Assembly (NCBI GenBank): GCA_941918925.1
Contig: OW799237.1
Location: forward strand, 112,448,515 to 112,512,514
Length of the DNA: 64,000 nucleotides
Source of the DNA: Phyto melanocephala
Lineage: Eukaryota > Arthropoda > Insecta > Diptera > Rhinophoridae
Reading direction: 5' to 3'
How positions within the stretch are numbered: position 1 is the stretch's first letter; each line of letters starts with the position of its first letter. Below the pieces are notes generated by a model. The model was not told where the DNA came from. It saw only the letters and a list, made by a program, of their open reading frames with translations, and did not search any database. This document shows positions 37,013 through 50,700 of this stretch, piece by piece. The position numbers and the translations under genes were made by a program.

Positions 37013-37125
37013 TAACTGCCGTATTCATAAAAAATATTTTAGGTTTATTGAATGCCTATTCAATTTGACATCTGTCAAATAAGCTTTTAATAAACCTAAA
37101 ATATTTTTTATGAATACAGCAGTTA
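37013..37125. repeat. Hairpin MITE of about 110 bp
   Basis: TAACTGCCGTATTCATAAAA continuing to AGGTTTATT pairs with the right end (AATAAACCTAAAATATTT to GCAGTTA) over about 40 bp with one mismatch. The central loop contains TTGACATCTGTCAA, itself a small palindrome. Confidence 0.6.
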
Positions 37126-38534
37126 GTATATTAGGCCGATAAAATCTAATACACCCATGAACAATTAAGAGTCCTAAATTTGAAATATATTTAATTCCTG
37201 CTGTCATCTAAATATGCACCTTTTTGTAAATTTTAACCAAGCGAACCGGGTTCAGCTAGTTCATTAAATGTCCAAGAACACGCTAATTTAAAAAATCATA
37301 GATGTTAAATCACTTTATAATCAGTTATACCAGTTACTTCTTCACTATCTTTTTTATGGGTAATTAAATCCGCTAAATGTCTCTTAAACCTGTTAAACTT
37401 TAAGTTTACTTTAAAATTTTGACACTTATTTCTGGGTTAGAATTTTTAAAATTTGATAACAAATTTACCTGATTTACGAAGTTTGCTCGCTAAATGTAGT
37501 TGCTAAATACAGTAGTTTTATATATGTTTTACGACGTTTGTATGTATGTTTGATGTTTTAACAGAGAAAACGTTATCGGTATACACCTGCATAATGTTAT
37601 TATTCAGCTAATTTGTTTAAAGTTTTGTAAATTAATTCATACAAGTATTTCTTCTGATTTGTTTTGTTTTTATATTAAGTGAGATAATTATTTTTTCTTC
37701 TTAGGCAAATATTGGAGTTATATTTTTAATTTAATTAAAATAATTTATCAATAGTTTTATTTCATTTCTTCCCTTTCTAAATGTATGCATGATTACAATG
37801 TAATTCCGTAAAATGTTATGAATACATTATAGTTCGTTTATTCTTAATAATTTTTTTAAAGTTTTAGAATTTTTTTTAAGTTTTAAAGTAAATAACTGCA
37901 TTGTTTTTATTTCTTTTTGTTTTATTTTAAGCTTTTTTTAATTTTTATTAAATAAACATTTGTTTTTTATTTTATTTTTTTTTATTTTAAGGAAATTATT
38001 TTAAAGACTTTAACAAACTTAATGATATAAATAATATTAATAAAAATAATAAAGATTTAAAAAAAAACAATATAAAAAATTTAAGAAACGTAAACTTTAG
38101 TTTAAAAAATGTATGCATGTAAAATGTACAATAAAAATTAAAATGTTTACATATTTAAAAACAGTAATCAAAATATATAGTAGTAGTAGTAGTATATTTT
38201 AGTTAATAAATTAACATTGATTTTACTTTAGTAACGAGGATGGAGATTTGTAAAATTCTTGTATTTTTTTGTTTTTCTTTTTTTACTTAACTATTTGTTT
38301 TTTTTTTATTTTTTCCCTTAGCAAAAAATTTACAATTAAAAATATATAAATATTAGTTAAGTATTTTAATAAAAGGGGAGAATGGGATAATGTAGAAAAC
38401 CGGAGACCGGAGACCGTTACGCAGACCTGGAGTTGATGTTTATGGATTGGAAGTGTAAAGTGAAAAATTTAACGTTGTGGTTTGAAGGAGATAAGGTAAA
38501 GGGACAATATGAAGGGAGATATAAATGTACGTTT

Positions 38535-38705
38535 TTAAACGTCAACAACCATTTTTTTGTGAATATCTGTATTACCGACTACAGAACAAAATTCATCAAA
38601 TGAAATTTTGCCATCTTCATCTTTGTCGGCAAAACAAATTGTTTTATCTACGATTTGTTGTAATTGTGTATCTTTAAGATTATTGCCTACCATCATTTTT
38701 AACAC
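38535..38705 (-). CDS. CanB2: CanB2 coding exon 4: EF-hand 4 and C-terminus
   Basis: Acceptor CTTTAG, then [20 protein letters not shown], the loop [30 protein letters not shown] and TAA (38535-38537). Residues 115-170. Confidence 0.95.
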   Translation of the reverse strand: MLKMMVGNNLKDTQLQQIVDKTICFADKDEDGKISFDEFCSVVGNTDIHKKMVVDV

Positions 38706-41700
38706 CTAAAGAAAAAAACAAAAACCAAATATAAATGTGAAATTTAAAAAACTAATTAATAGAAAATACATATTTATTGTAAAAACAAATATTTCGTCAC
38801 GCTCTGTAGGAAAAACATTTTTTTTTTAATTTTTTTAAACGAGTTGTGCAAAAAGAATATATTTATTTATTTATTTAGTTATTATACACCTTATTGATCT
38901 AAGGGTATGTTAACATTAGGCAAATATTTGCCGGAATTTTTTTTTTTTAAGAGAATTTATTTCGCACAGAACATGATAAAACAACTAGACAAGATATTTA
39001 AAAAAAAACGTGTATTAAAAATATCACCACTTAGCATTTAAACTACATAATTAACAAATTTCAATAATGGCTACTCGATAAATTCATTGCAAAATATTGT
39101 TAAACTTACTTGAAATAGTTCACCATTAGATATGTAACCATCATTATCCATATCATAAATACGAAATGCAAAACGTAATTTTGATAGTTTATCACCCTTA
39201 ACGCTAAATTGTGATACGCCTTGTATAAATTCTTTAAAATCTACTTCACCGTTGCCATCTGCATCAAATATATCAATGACACGCTGCACTAGCGGATTTT
39301 GTTGCAATTCTGGCAATGACATAAATTCATCTACACTCAAGGCACCAGAATTATCCAAATCGAGTTTACGAAAACGTTTACCCAATCGACGTATTTCATC
39401 GGCGTCGACTAAAGGAGAAAACAAAAATAAATAAAAACAATCATGAGTATTTAGTAAAAAAAATAGGAAGGGAATTAAAAAGGAATAACATAATTTCAAT
39501 ATGCAGAATTGGTGCTATAATGAAAATAATTGTTGAAAGTACTTATATTGCTGAAAAGAATAATCTTATAAAAATAGAAAAAATGTGTTAAAAAATGTAA
39601 TCGAGTAAAAAAAGCAAGTAAGAGTGCTATATTCGACCGTACCGAATCTTATATACCCTTAACAACGTGTAGTCATGCAATAACAATAGTTTGTATCACC
39701 ATTCATCCCATATGAAATACGTACATACATATAAAAAAAAAACATATATAAAAACATCCCATTGCAAAATTATAAATTTAAAAATGTGTGTTAAAGAAAA
39801 AACAAAAAAAAAATAAAACAAAAAATAAAAAAAATAATAAAAAAAATAAAAGATATAAAAAAAATTAAAAAATATAAATAATAAATATAAAATAAAACAA
39901 ATAAAAAACAATTAAGAGTGCTATATTCGACCGTACCGAATCTTATATACCCTTCACAACGTGTAGTCATGCAATAACAATAGTTTGTATCACCATTCAT
40001 CTCATATGAAATACGTACATACATACATATACAAAACATCCCATTGCAGAATTATAAATTGAGTTTACGTATGTATGTTTCCAAAAAAAAAAAATACAAA
40101 AAAAAATATGTATTTAAAACAAAAAAAAAACAATAAAAAAAATTTTTTAAAAAATTAAAAAAAAAATTATTTAAAAAATAATAAAAATATAAATAATATA
40201 TAAAATAAAAAAAAAAATTTTTTTTGACTCAGCTGGGATTCGATGCCACGTTTACTCTAACCAGTATATATTTATGTTGTTGTTGTAATTGTGAAAAAAA
40301 CGAGGTGGTCGTAGTTTTTTGCTCATATCTCAGAAAGTTATGGGGCGATTGTGCTGAATATTAATAGCGATTCATTCCTGGATATTTCCAAAAGATTGAT
40401 ACCATACTCAGATCTGAGGAACATATAGTTGCTTCTAAAAGTTGATTTCAACCAGCACACGGACAGACGTTCAGGACTCCTCTATTCATAAGCTTTCAGA
40501 AAATATATACTTTATGGGGTCGGAAATGAAAATTGTAGAAATTATAAACGGAATGACAAACCTATATATACCCTTTTTCATTGTGTAAAGGGTATAAACA
40601 ATTTTTTTTTTTGGCTCAGCTGGGATTCAATGCCACGTTTACTCTTACCATATACCACGTTTGTATGTATGTGTTGTTTGTTGTGAAAATAAATGAGGTG
40701 GCCGTGGATTTTTGTTCATATCTCAGTTGTTTATGTACCGATGTTTCTGATTTTCAATACCGAATATTTCTGATATTTTAATACCTCACCCGGGTCCAGG
40801 CGATGTCGTGGGGACTTCAAAAAGTTCATTTCAACATACACACGGACAGACGGACATGCGAACTCAGAATATATACATATGTGACAGCGCATAGAGAAAG
40901 GGACCAAGGGTAAAAAACAATTTTCACTTTTTTTGTGGACAACATCTGAGCATCGAATGAGATCGATCCCATGCCCCAAAAGTGTTCCCTCCCAGAGATA
41001 TGCGCGTTTTATAAAAGTGAAGTCGACGATTCTAAGGGCAAATAGAAAGGGACTTAACGGTAAAATTTATTTATTTTCATTTTTTCCCCTACTAAATTAA
41101 CAAAATAACTTGATTTTACGAAACTACAAAAAATTTATTTTTTTCCTTACGAACAATTTAAAAAAATAGAAAAATCATTTAATCTTTAAAATGGCTCTCC
41201 TTAAAACAAAACCTGTTTTTACTCTTAGGTCCCTTTCTCTATGCGCTGTCACATATACATATGTACATACTTTATAGGGCCTAAAACAAATATTGTAGAA
41301 ATTACAAACAGAATGACAAACTTACTTATATATACGTTTTTACACTCTCATGTAAAGGGGTATAAAACCACTAGTACTTCTATTTTTATACGTTTCACAG
41401 TGATTGAAAGGGTATATATAGATTTGTCATTCCGTGTGAAATGTCTACAATTATCATTTCCGACCCCATAAAGTATATATTTTCTGACCCGGACATTTTC
41501 AAGACCTGCGTAAGGTACCAAAATATCAGGAATATTCGGGAGATATTTCATTTGCCTTTTTGGACTAAATTACATTTCGTGTAATATCAAAATCTTACCG
41601 CATGCAGCCACTATGACTATTTTAAAAAATGTAACCAAAGTGCATTTTAGTGACGTCAGACCCACATGTGCATTTGGCTTTTTACATTTCGTGTACTTTA

Positions 41701-44700
41701 GGCTTTATATAGATACTTATGTATGTAAAATTTCCTATGGCTTATAGATATTGTACATACTTACATACATGCATACATAGTCATATAAAGAATAAACTTT
41801 TGCTTGGCTCTACTATAATAGTCAAAATAATTTCTTATAATTTAAATTATTTTGTATATTTAAATAAATTTTTGTTTACTAAAGGCTATAATACACGGCA
41901 TGTTTTTTACATCTGACTTTAAAATTTGTGAGACATATGTAAATCTACATGTCTGTCAAAATTGTTCTTTTACGCTGACTGCTTTGCAGCAGCAGAGATT
42001 TCTGCCAACGGCTGATGTCACATGTTTTGACAGAAGAAAATAGAGCGCACTCTTATTAAAATTTTGTCAGATGTCTCAACACATGTTTTTTTACAGAAGT
42101 AATGTTTTAAAGGTAACACACGACATGTTTGTATTAGCAGTGGAGAATTTGACAAGTCAGATGTAAAAAACATGCCGTGTATTAGCTCCTTAATAAATGC
42201 ACAAATGTCAATACTATAATAAACCTTTTAAAATAATATTTTTGTTGTTATAATTTTTAGCGCCATTTTGTCTTACACAAAAATTTCTTAATTTGTATAT
42301 CAATGCACTTAATAAGCACAAACATAAGCACAAACATAAAAAGCAAAAAACAAAACAAGTAAGAGCTGTGCCAAATTTTGTATACCCACCACTAATTTTG
42401 TGCAGTACTTTTTATACCACAAAATTTATTATTTTGTTAACAACTCTTAATCACTATAAAATAATTTCTTTTTACCAAAATATGTATTGTAGTTTCTTTG
42501 TTTAAGTCCAATTTGCTATTTTATATTTTTTATACCCTTCACAGAAAAGTGAAAAAGGGTTTGTCATTCCGTGTAAAATTTCTACAATTTTCATTTCCGA
42601 TCCCATAAAGTATTTATTTTCTAAAAGCTTATGAATAGGGGAGTCGATTAAGCGTTGTCAGTCTGTCCGAGTGTATGTTGAAATCAATTTTTTGAAGCCG
42701 CTGACATCGCCCGGACCTGCGTGATGTATTAAAATATCAGAAATATTCGGGAACAGATCGGTATTGAATCAGAAAAATCGGTACATAAACAACTGAAATA
42801 TGATGAAAAAACCACGACCACATCGTTTTTTTTTTTTCACAACAACAACATACAATACATAAGTACATAAAAACGTGGTATACTGGTCAGAGTGGACGTG
42901 GCATCGAAAACAGCGATCCAAAAATATTTTTTTTATTTTTTATATTTTTATTATTATTTTTTTATTTTTTTACATACATAAACTCAATTTACAATTTTAC
43001 ATTGGGATGCTTTTAAATATAATGTTTTTTATATGAGATGAATGGTGATACAAACAATTGTTATTACATGACTACACGTTGTGAAGCGTATATAAGATTA
43101 GGCACGGCCGAATATAGCACTCTTATCTGTTTTTCTTATATTTATTCTCAAAATAAAATATTAATTATTTTTACAATAGGAATGATTTACCACAATATTT
43201 GAGAAGTGGGTGTTTAAGTAATTGTGTGAAAGTAATTTCTTCTACTAAATTCAACTAAGATATTGCAATATAGTTACGTATTCTTCCAAAATCTTTGTCA
43301 TAGATAATTTAATAAATTATAGAAAAAGAGTTATATGGGAGGTGGGCGTTAAAGTGGGTGTGTCACCATTAATTTCCTTTATTGCAAACATATATACTAA
43401 AGGCGTATATTTGCAAATTTTCAGAATCGTACAACTAATTTTGTCGAATTTATAACGTTTTAAGTTTTAATAATTAATATTATGTCATATGCGAGAGATG
43501 GGCGTCAAAGAAGGCGTGTCAAAGTAATTTCTGATAATGTAAACATGGGGAAAATTATTTTTGGGAAACATATTTTTTTTTCTTCAAAAATATACATAAT
43601 TTAATCACTATACGTCATTGCGTTAAGGCGCAATAGCATTTTATTCGATAAAAGACATGTTTTGTTAACTACTCTTGCATTATAAGCTATAACTATCTAA
43701 TAGACTGATTTAGCCATTTTTAATACCATACATTTCTGATGAATGTATAGGAAATATTCTGCCAAAAATTTTATCCCCTTATTTTTTCTGTTTGAGCTCT
43801 GTCGTGCTTTTAACAGACGGACATATATAACTGGATCGTCCTAAAAATAAACAACGATTCAGAAAACTTTATGGGGTCTTAAATTAATATTTCGATGTGT
43901 TACAAACGGAATGGCAAAATGAGTATACCCTCCAGTGTTGCCAATTTAAACACGCTTAGCTGGGAAAATATGCGTTTAGCTATAAGCCATTTTTTAGCCA
44001 TTCCTAGATATTTTTTTAGCCATTTTTTTGTTTTTAGCCTTTAAGTTTTGTTATTGTTTCGTTTCCTAAATAGTGAAAAACGTTTCTATAAAACAATGCT
44101 TTTTAACTACTAAAAGTTGCATCGATGGGAACCTCTTTTAAATAGCACATAAACAAACAAACAATCAATCAGTAAAAAATTACCCAAAGATGTGTATTTA
44201 ATAAAATAAATAAGAAAAGAAATTTAAGAAAAATAAACAAAATATTCCCAGATGCTTATGAGGGAATGGTTATCTCACCCACAATTAAAAGAATAGATTA
44301 CAGAAGTTAAAAAGTTTTTGTAAATATTGTAAATGTGAAATTAATGCAAAATTATATGAAAAACATATAAATAGTATTGGATATACATATTATCGAGACC
44401 AAGCCTTTACTTTTTAATCCAATGAATTTTAAGCTACAACAGCACGAGAATACATTAAATATGTAAAAGGTTTTTCAATAAGAGTAATATGATTTCTTAA
44501 AAAAAACATAATTATTGTTAAGGAAATTTAAAAGTTTCTAATTTAATGTTAACACAATCGATACAATTAAGTTCTAAATAAAATGTCATTCAAATGGCCT
44601 CCACGACCACTTCTGTAGGAACGAATTCGATGAACGCAATTTTCGAACATTTTTTTCCACTAACTCAAGTCGTATGTCATGTATGGAACGTTCAATATTG

Positions 44701-47700
44701 ACTTAAAAAGATTGTAGAGAGTTTGGTTCATTTCGAAAGTCCAATATTTTATTTTTTCTAAATATATTATTTTTTTTAAAATACGCTTAAAAAGTATTGA
44801 TAAATGCTGTTATCAATATGAAGTAGCACATAATTATTTTAAATTGATAGGAAATAAAGAAAGTTAAGATAACAATGACAATAATAGCGAGCTAGAGGCT
44901 GATGATAATTGGTCCTTTTAACACCATTATAACAATTCTTGTACTTATAACTAGTCAAAGATGTATTGAGTATATTACAAACGGTCTTAGATTTTATTAT
45001 TTTTATTTAAAAACAAATTTTTCTTATTTTTTTATTTTAATATTTTAAAATTTTTATTTAAAACATTTAGCCATTTTTTTAGCTTTTTTTAGCTAGTTTT
45101 TATCCATTTTTTCCAGAATTTTAGCCATTTTTGCTAATCAAGTTCTGGCATCACTGATACCCTCAGACATTTTTTTTGGTGGTGGGTATAAAAATAAATG
45201 CATTCTTTACTGGCAACTTTTACATATTTTAAATTGTCATAAAAACCATTTAAAAAAAAACTTAATGACACTGTCAATTAAAAAAAATATGTAAAAAAGA
45301 CTCATAACTATTTGACAGATATTAGGCATGTTGACAGATTTCAAATAATTAGTTAAGGAAAAACAGTAGCGGTAAACTAATTAGACCTGCGAAGAGTATT
45401 TTTTTTTTCTTTACAATTTCACATTAAAAAAAAATCCAATATTTTTATACCCTCCATTATCCATACTAGTAATACCAAGATATACATATTTGGTTAATTT
45501 ACAAAGTGTGTAAACTGTTGTATTGTCGTAATTTTCCAAAATTACAAAATGGTTAACATTTTTAAAATAATCAATACAATACCTTTTTTTTGAATTTTAG
45601 AAAATTATTACATGATAGCTCTTGTTGTGAGTTAATAATTTGTTTATTTTATTTATAAATATATACGTTTGAATATACTGTTATTCTGTTTACAACTTAA
45701 AATAGCTTAAAATTGTTTTAACAATTTTAAATAGATTTAATTTGCTTTCTTAAAAATGTTTTCGTGTTTTATTATAAATTATTATTTGTGGTATTCAAAA
45801 AGTCATTGTATTGTTTACTAAAGTCTCAAGCCTTTTTGAAATTTTTTAAACATTTTACAACAAAACGCTTATGTTTTTTCGATTATAATAAATAATATAA
45901 ATAATAATTATTATTTGTTGTATATAATTTATTTTTTTTATCTATTGCAGATTACGAGTCCTTAGCGCCTTTAGGTCGATTATAAATAGCAACTGAATGT
46001 CAGTTGCGTTGCCAGTTGAAAAAAGGCATTTCAGATGGCAACCAACAGCTATTAATTTCCTTTGCAAAGTAGTTATTGCATTGCCAACATCAAAGATAAA
46101 GTTGCCAGTTGTCAAATCAATTGAAATTAAATTGCTATTCGTAATTAGCCCATTAAATAGTTATTGATATATAGATGTATTCTAGTAAGTTATATTCAGT
46201 TTGTCTGTTTTATGACAAAATGTATTAAATTTAAAATATAAATAAATAAAAAATACTTACAGTTAGAGCACATCTCCATTGGCAAAGAGGTTTCATTTCC
46301 CTGTAAGTAATAATAAAAAAAACTATTTAATAAACGACTACTTAATAATTTAATAAAACTATTTAATAAAAATATTTATGATAATTACTATAATTATTTT
46401 ACGCCAAAATATTATTCTCAGTACATATTGACAATTAGTTTAATTTAAAATTTTTTTAATATAAGATGGGCCATTTAAAATTTGAACTACCGATTACTTT
46501 GAAAGGTAGAATAACATTAATTTTTATTTTCAGGTTTATGCTTGACATTTGTGAAATGGGAAATATAAAAAACTTACTTCCAAAGTAAAGTTTTTAACGC
46601 AAACTGTAAGAAATTTAAGTGGAAATTTTTCGAGAAGAGATTGGCCTTTACTTTAGAGTTCATGAGCACATGAACATTTTCGCACTTCTTTGAGAAACAA
46701 AATTTTTTGATTGGATGGGGTATTGCCCAGTCAGTCGTAGTAGTGTTCATATCACAATATTGTGTTCCATTCTTAAATGACAAAGTTTAAGTGTTTGTGG
46801 CTGATTTAAATTTAAAACTTTAAAAAATGGCCTAACCTGTATGTTTTATGAAAAACTCTTAGGGTAACGTTTAGATTCGGATTATATTAAAATATCATAT
46901 ATGCAGTCCTTAAATTATCTTTAATTAAATCTGCAAAAAAAAACTACTGCCTCTGTTTTCGCTTATTTTTACCAAAAAAATTAAAATTTTTTAACCCTAG
47001 GAATTTTTATAGACACAGTTGATACTTTTTGTTGATTTGGTATGCCTCTAAAGATATTTGGGAAAAATTCTGGAAAAATTAGTGACTAAACAGCAAAGTT
47101 ATAGGCAAAATTATTTGAAAAAATATAATATTTTTAAACATATCAAAATTTATTTAACTCCTAAAAAAATTTTTGAACACGCTTAAGATACCAAATTATA
47201 AGCCGTAATCTCAGACATTATTTCTAAGAAAAACTAACAAATCGGCTTGAAACAACTAAGATAGAAGCAACAAAGTACAACTGCTTGGGTGTTTTTCTTC
47301 GAATTTACAAACAGAAACCGATATTTTTCAGATTCTATTAAACCAAGAGAGCCAATATGGGGATCAAATGAAAGGCCTTGTGTATTAAAATATAGTTAGC
47401 TATGAAAAGAAAAAAATCCAAGATGGTGACCTACATTAAATGGAGAAAATATGAGTCAAATATAGCAGTTACGGCATTGTCCCTTTAACCCCCACAATAT
47501 TAGTATCAAATAAACGGGCTTGACGAGTACAATGTAGTAACTATTAAAGAGGTGTGAAACAAAATGGCAGAACAAATTTTTTTAATCCCACTATGGGTAT
47601 TAAATAAAGGGCTTGACTTGTAGAATACAGTTAATAATGTAAAAATTCATAATCAAAGATGGCGCCAGAAATGATAAAGAAAATGGCGTATTACATGAAA

Positions 47701-50700
47701 TCTCAAATCTAGGCGCTTACGTCTCTTAGAATTTTGTTAGTAAAATCGTCGTTTTTAGTTGGATTTTAAAATTTATCTGGAAAATCTTTTTTAATACGGT
47801 CATATAATTATTCATCATAAGTCGATTTTGATTTTTTTAGTAACACAAGGCTTTTTGATTTAATATATATATATATATATATATACATATATATACAAAT
47901 ATTATATATAAATATATTGTACGTATATAATATCAGTGCTATTTCATATTATTTTGCAAATACTATTAAGTAGTACATATTGGATATTGTTTAGAAAGTG
48001 TTAATTCCATATTCTTCCTTCTTAGAGAAAACATCTTCGTTTTTTTCCTTTATTGTGTCAAATAGAAAATAGAAAAAATTTAAATTTATAGATAATATCA
48101 CCAAATAAAAAAATTTACCCTAACAATATTTTAGTCCTTTTTTTGTATTCCAAATTTATATCTATTTATTTAAAAAATTATTAAAAAATTTCTTGTTCAA
48201 TAGTGCAATAAAACCAAACATTTCTGTCAACAACAGATGCAAATAATGATATAGTTTTCGGTTCCAGATTAGTCACAACAAGTAAAAGTGCTACATTCGG
48301 CCGTGCCGAATCTTATATACCCTTCACAACGTGTAGTCATGCAATAACAATTGTTTGTATCACCATTTATCTCATATAAAATACGTACAACATGTAAAAA
48401 ACATACATATATTAAAACATCCCAAATTTTAAAAAAAATTTAAAAAAAAAATTTAAAAAAAAAATTAAAAGAAATAATTCAAATATAAATAATAAATATA
48501 AAATCAAAAAAATAATAAAAATATAAATAATATATAAAATAAAAAATAAAAAATAAAAAAATAAAAATAAAAAAAATTTAAAAAAAATAATTAAAATATA
48601 AATAATAAATATAAAACAAAATAAAAATAAAAAATAAATAAAAAAATTAAAAAAAAATAATAATGAAAACAAAAATTATATATTAAATAAAAAATAAAAA
48701 CACAATAAAAAAAATATAAAAAAAAAATTTTTTGGCTCAGCTGGGATTCGATGCCACGTTTACTCTAGCTAGTATACACGTTTGTATGTGTATGTTGTTT
48801 TTGTGAAAAAAAATCGAGGTGGTCGTGGGTTTCTGCTCATATCTCAGTTGTTTATGTACCGATGTTTCTGATTTTCAATACCGATCTACTCCCGAATATT
48901 TCTGATATTAAAATACCTCACCCGGGGCCAAGCGATGTCGGGGGCCTCAAAAAGTTGATTTAAACATATACACGGACAGACGGACATACTGACAGAGCTT
49001 AATCGGCTCCTCTATTCATAAGCTTTCAGAAAATATATACTTTATGGGGTCGGAAATGAAAATTGTAGAAATTTCACACGGAATGACAAACCTATATATA
49101 CCCTTTTTCACTGTGTGAAGGGTATAAAAATGGTTAAACATATGTATTTATTATAATGGACTTTATATTATTAAAAATACAATCAAAATAAGAAATGCCA
49201 CCTTCAGCAAACGTCAATGCTGATTAAAAGTATTTGTTAAAATCTTTAATAAAAGATGTTCAAAGTCTATCGTTTTATAAACTGAAATATGACATAGTAC
49301 AATATGATAGTCTACTTTGAATTGGCCATATACATATGTATATAGTATATCTATGCATATTAAGGTACATGTGGTTCAGTGTGTGCCTGTTAATAGAAGT
49401 TTACATTGTAGTCGTTGCTGCTTTCGAAGGATTAAGGACTCAAGTTCAATTAAGTAAATAGTATAAATAAAAAAGATTATCTAATACATATGTATGTATA
49501 TGTACAAACATATGTACATATTTCTTTGAACAGATGCTTTAATACAGTTTAGTAATTTACAACAATACAAATTTTAATGATTAAAGTAAAAAACAAGAAC
49601 AAGAACAAAAACAAAACCAAGAAAAGAAATTAATTTTTATATTTATTTACATATTTATTATATTTTTTATTTTTTTTAATATAGCATAGTTTTATGGTGC
49701 CCAAGGTAATAATAAAAACAAAACAAAAAATGTTTAATATTGTCAGCGACAACTTTATGATACCCTATACAAGATTGATATATTACTAATTCATAATAAG
49801 GGTTGTGAATATTGTATGTATGTATATTCTAAAGCATACATACATATACATATGTATATAATAAAACTGTTGCTTTTCCAAAAAAACACCATTGTAGATT
49901 AACATATATACTTATGTACATTATAACCAAAGTTTGCACAAAGAAATCAGTTCCTTTTATATGGTTTATATCTTTTATTTTAAGAAAAATGCCGTTACCT
50001 AGTTTAAGAGTGTTTTAAAAATGTTTGAATAAAATAATAATTATTTTTTTACAATTAATCAAGTATTTTATTATTATACCCTTCACCTGTGGTGCACAAG
50101 GGTATATATAGCTTTGTCATTCCGTTTGTAATTTCTACAATTTTCATTTCCGACCCCATTAAGTATATATTTTCTGAAAGCTTATAAATAGAGGAGTCGA
50201 TTAAGCCCTGACCGTCTGTCCGTGTGTTGGTTGAAATCAACTTTTAGAAGCAACTATATGTTCCTCAGATCTGTGTATGGTATCAATCTTTTGGAAATAT
50301 CCGGGAATATTGAATATTGAAATTCAGCACAATTGCCCCATAACTTTTTGAGATATGAGCAAAAGAGCACGACTGCCTCTGTTTTTTCCCATATTTTTAC
50401 CACCAAATTAAAAATTTTCAACTATAGAATAATTAATAGATACCTTTGCTACTATTTGTAGATATAATATACCTCTAAAGATATTCGTGACAAATTTTGG
50501 ATAAATCGGGCCCTAATCAGTAAAGTTACAGGCAACAATTTTTTTTAAATATATATTCCAATAATTTACAAACGAAAAAAAAAAGTTGACTAGGGCAATA
50601 TAAGCACTATAAAAAATTTACATTCATTTTGTCCGCCACTACAAAATAATGAGGAACAAGTAAGAGTGCTATATTCGGCCATGCCGAATCTTATATACCC

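Larger units (their letters stand above)
35571..38534. other. Calcineurin B 3' flank
   Basis: AT-rich sequence downstream of the calcineurin B stop; its 3' UTR must begin at 38534 and run leftwards. Many AATAAA-type signals on the minus strand prevent choosing one. Two inverted-repeat elements are listed separately. A Helitron-like 3' end (CCGGGTTCAGCTAG, 37246-37259) has no matching 5' end nearby. A TAG trinucleotide run lies near 38178. Confidence 0.4.
42356..45194 (+). mobile_element. mini-me-like repeat, wide variant, with nested insertions
   Basis: CAAGTAAGAGCTGTGCC and TATACCCACCAC at the left, GGTGGTGGGTATAAAA at the right, as in 2607-4493. Two elements are inserted in it: a narrow-variant copy at 42526-43130 in the opposite orientation, and a hAT element at 43933-45156. 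Confidence 0.65.

Noticed and set aside
39696..40039. Phe/Tyr/Ile-rich minus-strand ORFs that resemble membrane proteins (also 48412-48672)
   Set aside because: They are translations of the A-rich tract inside mini-me-like repeats.
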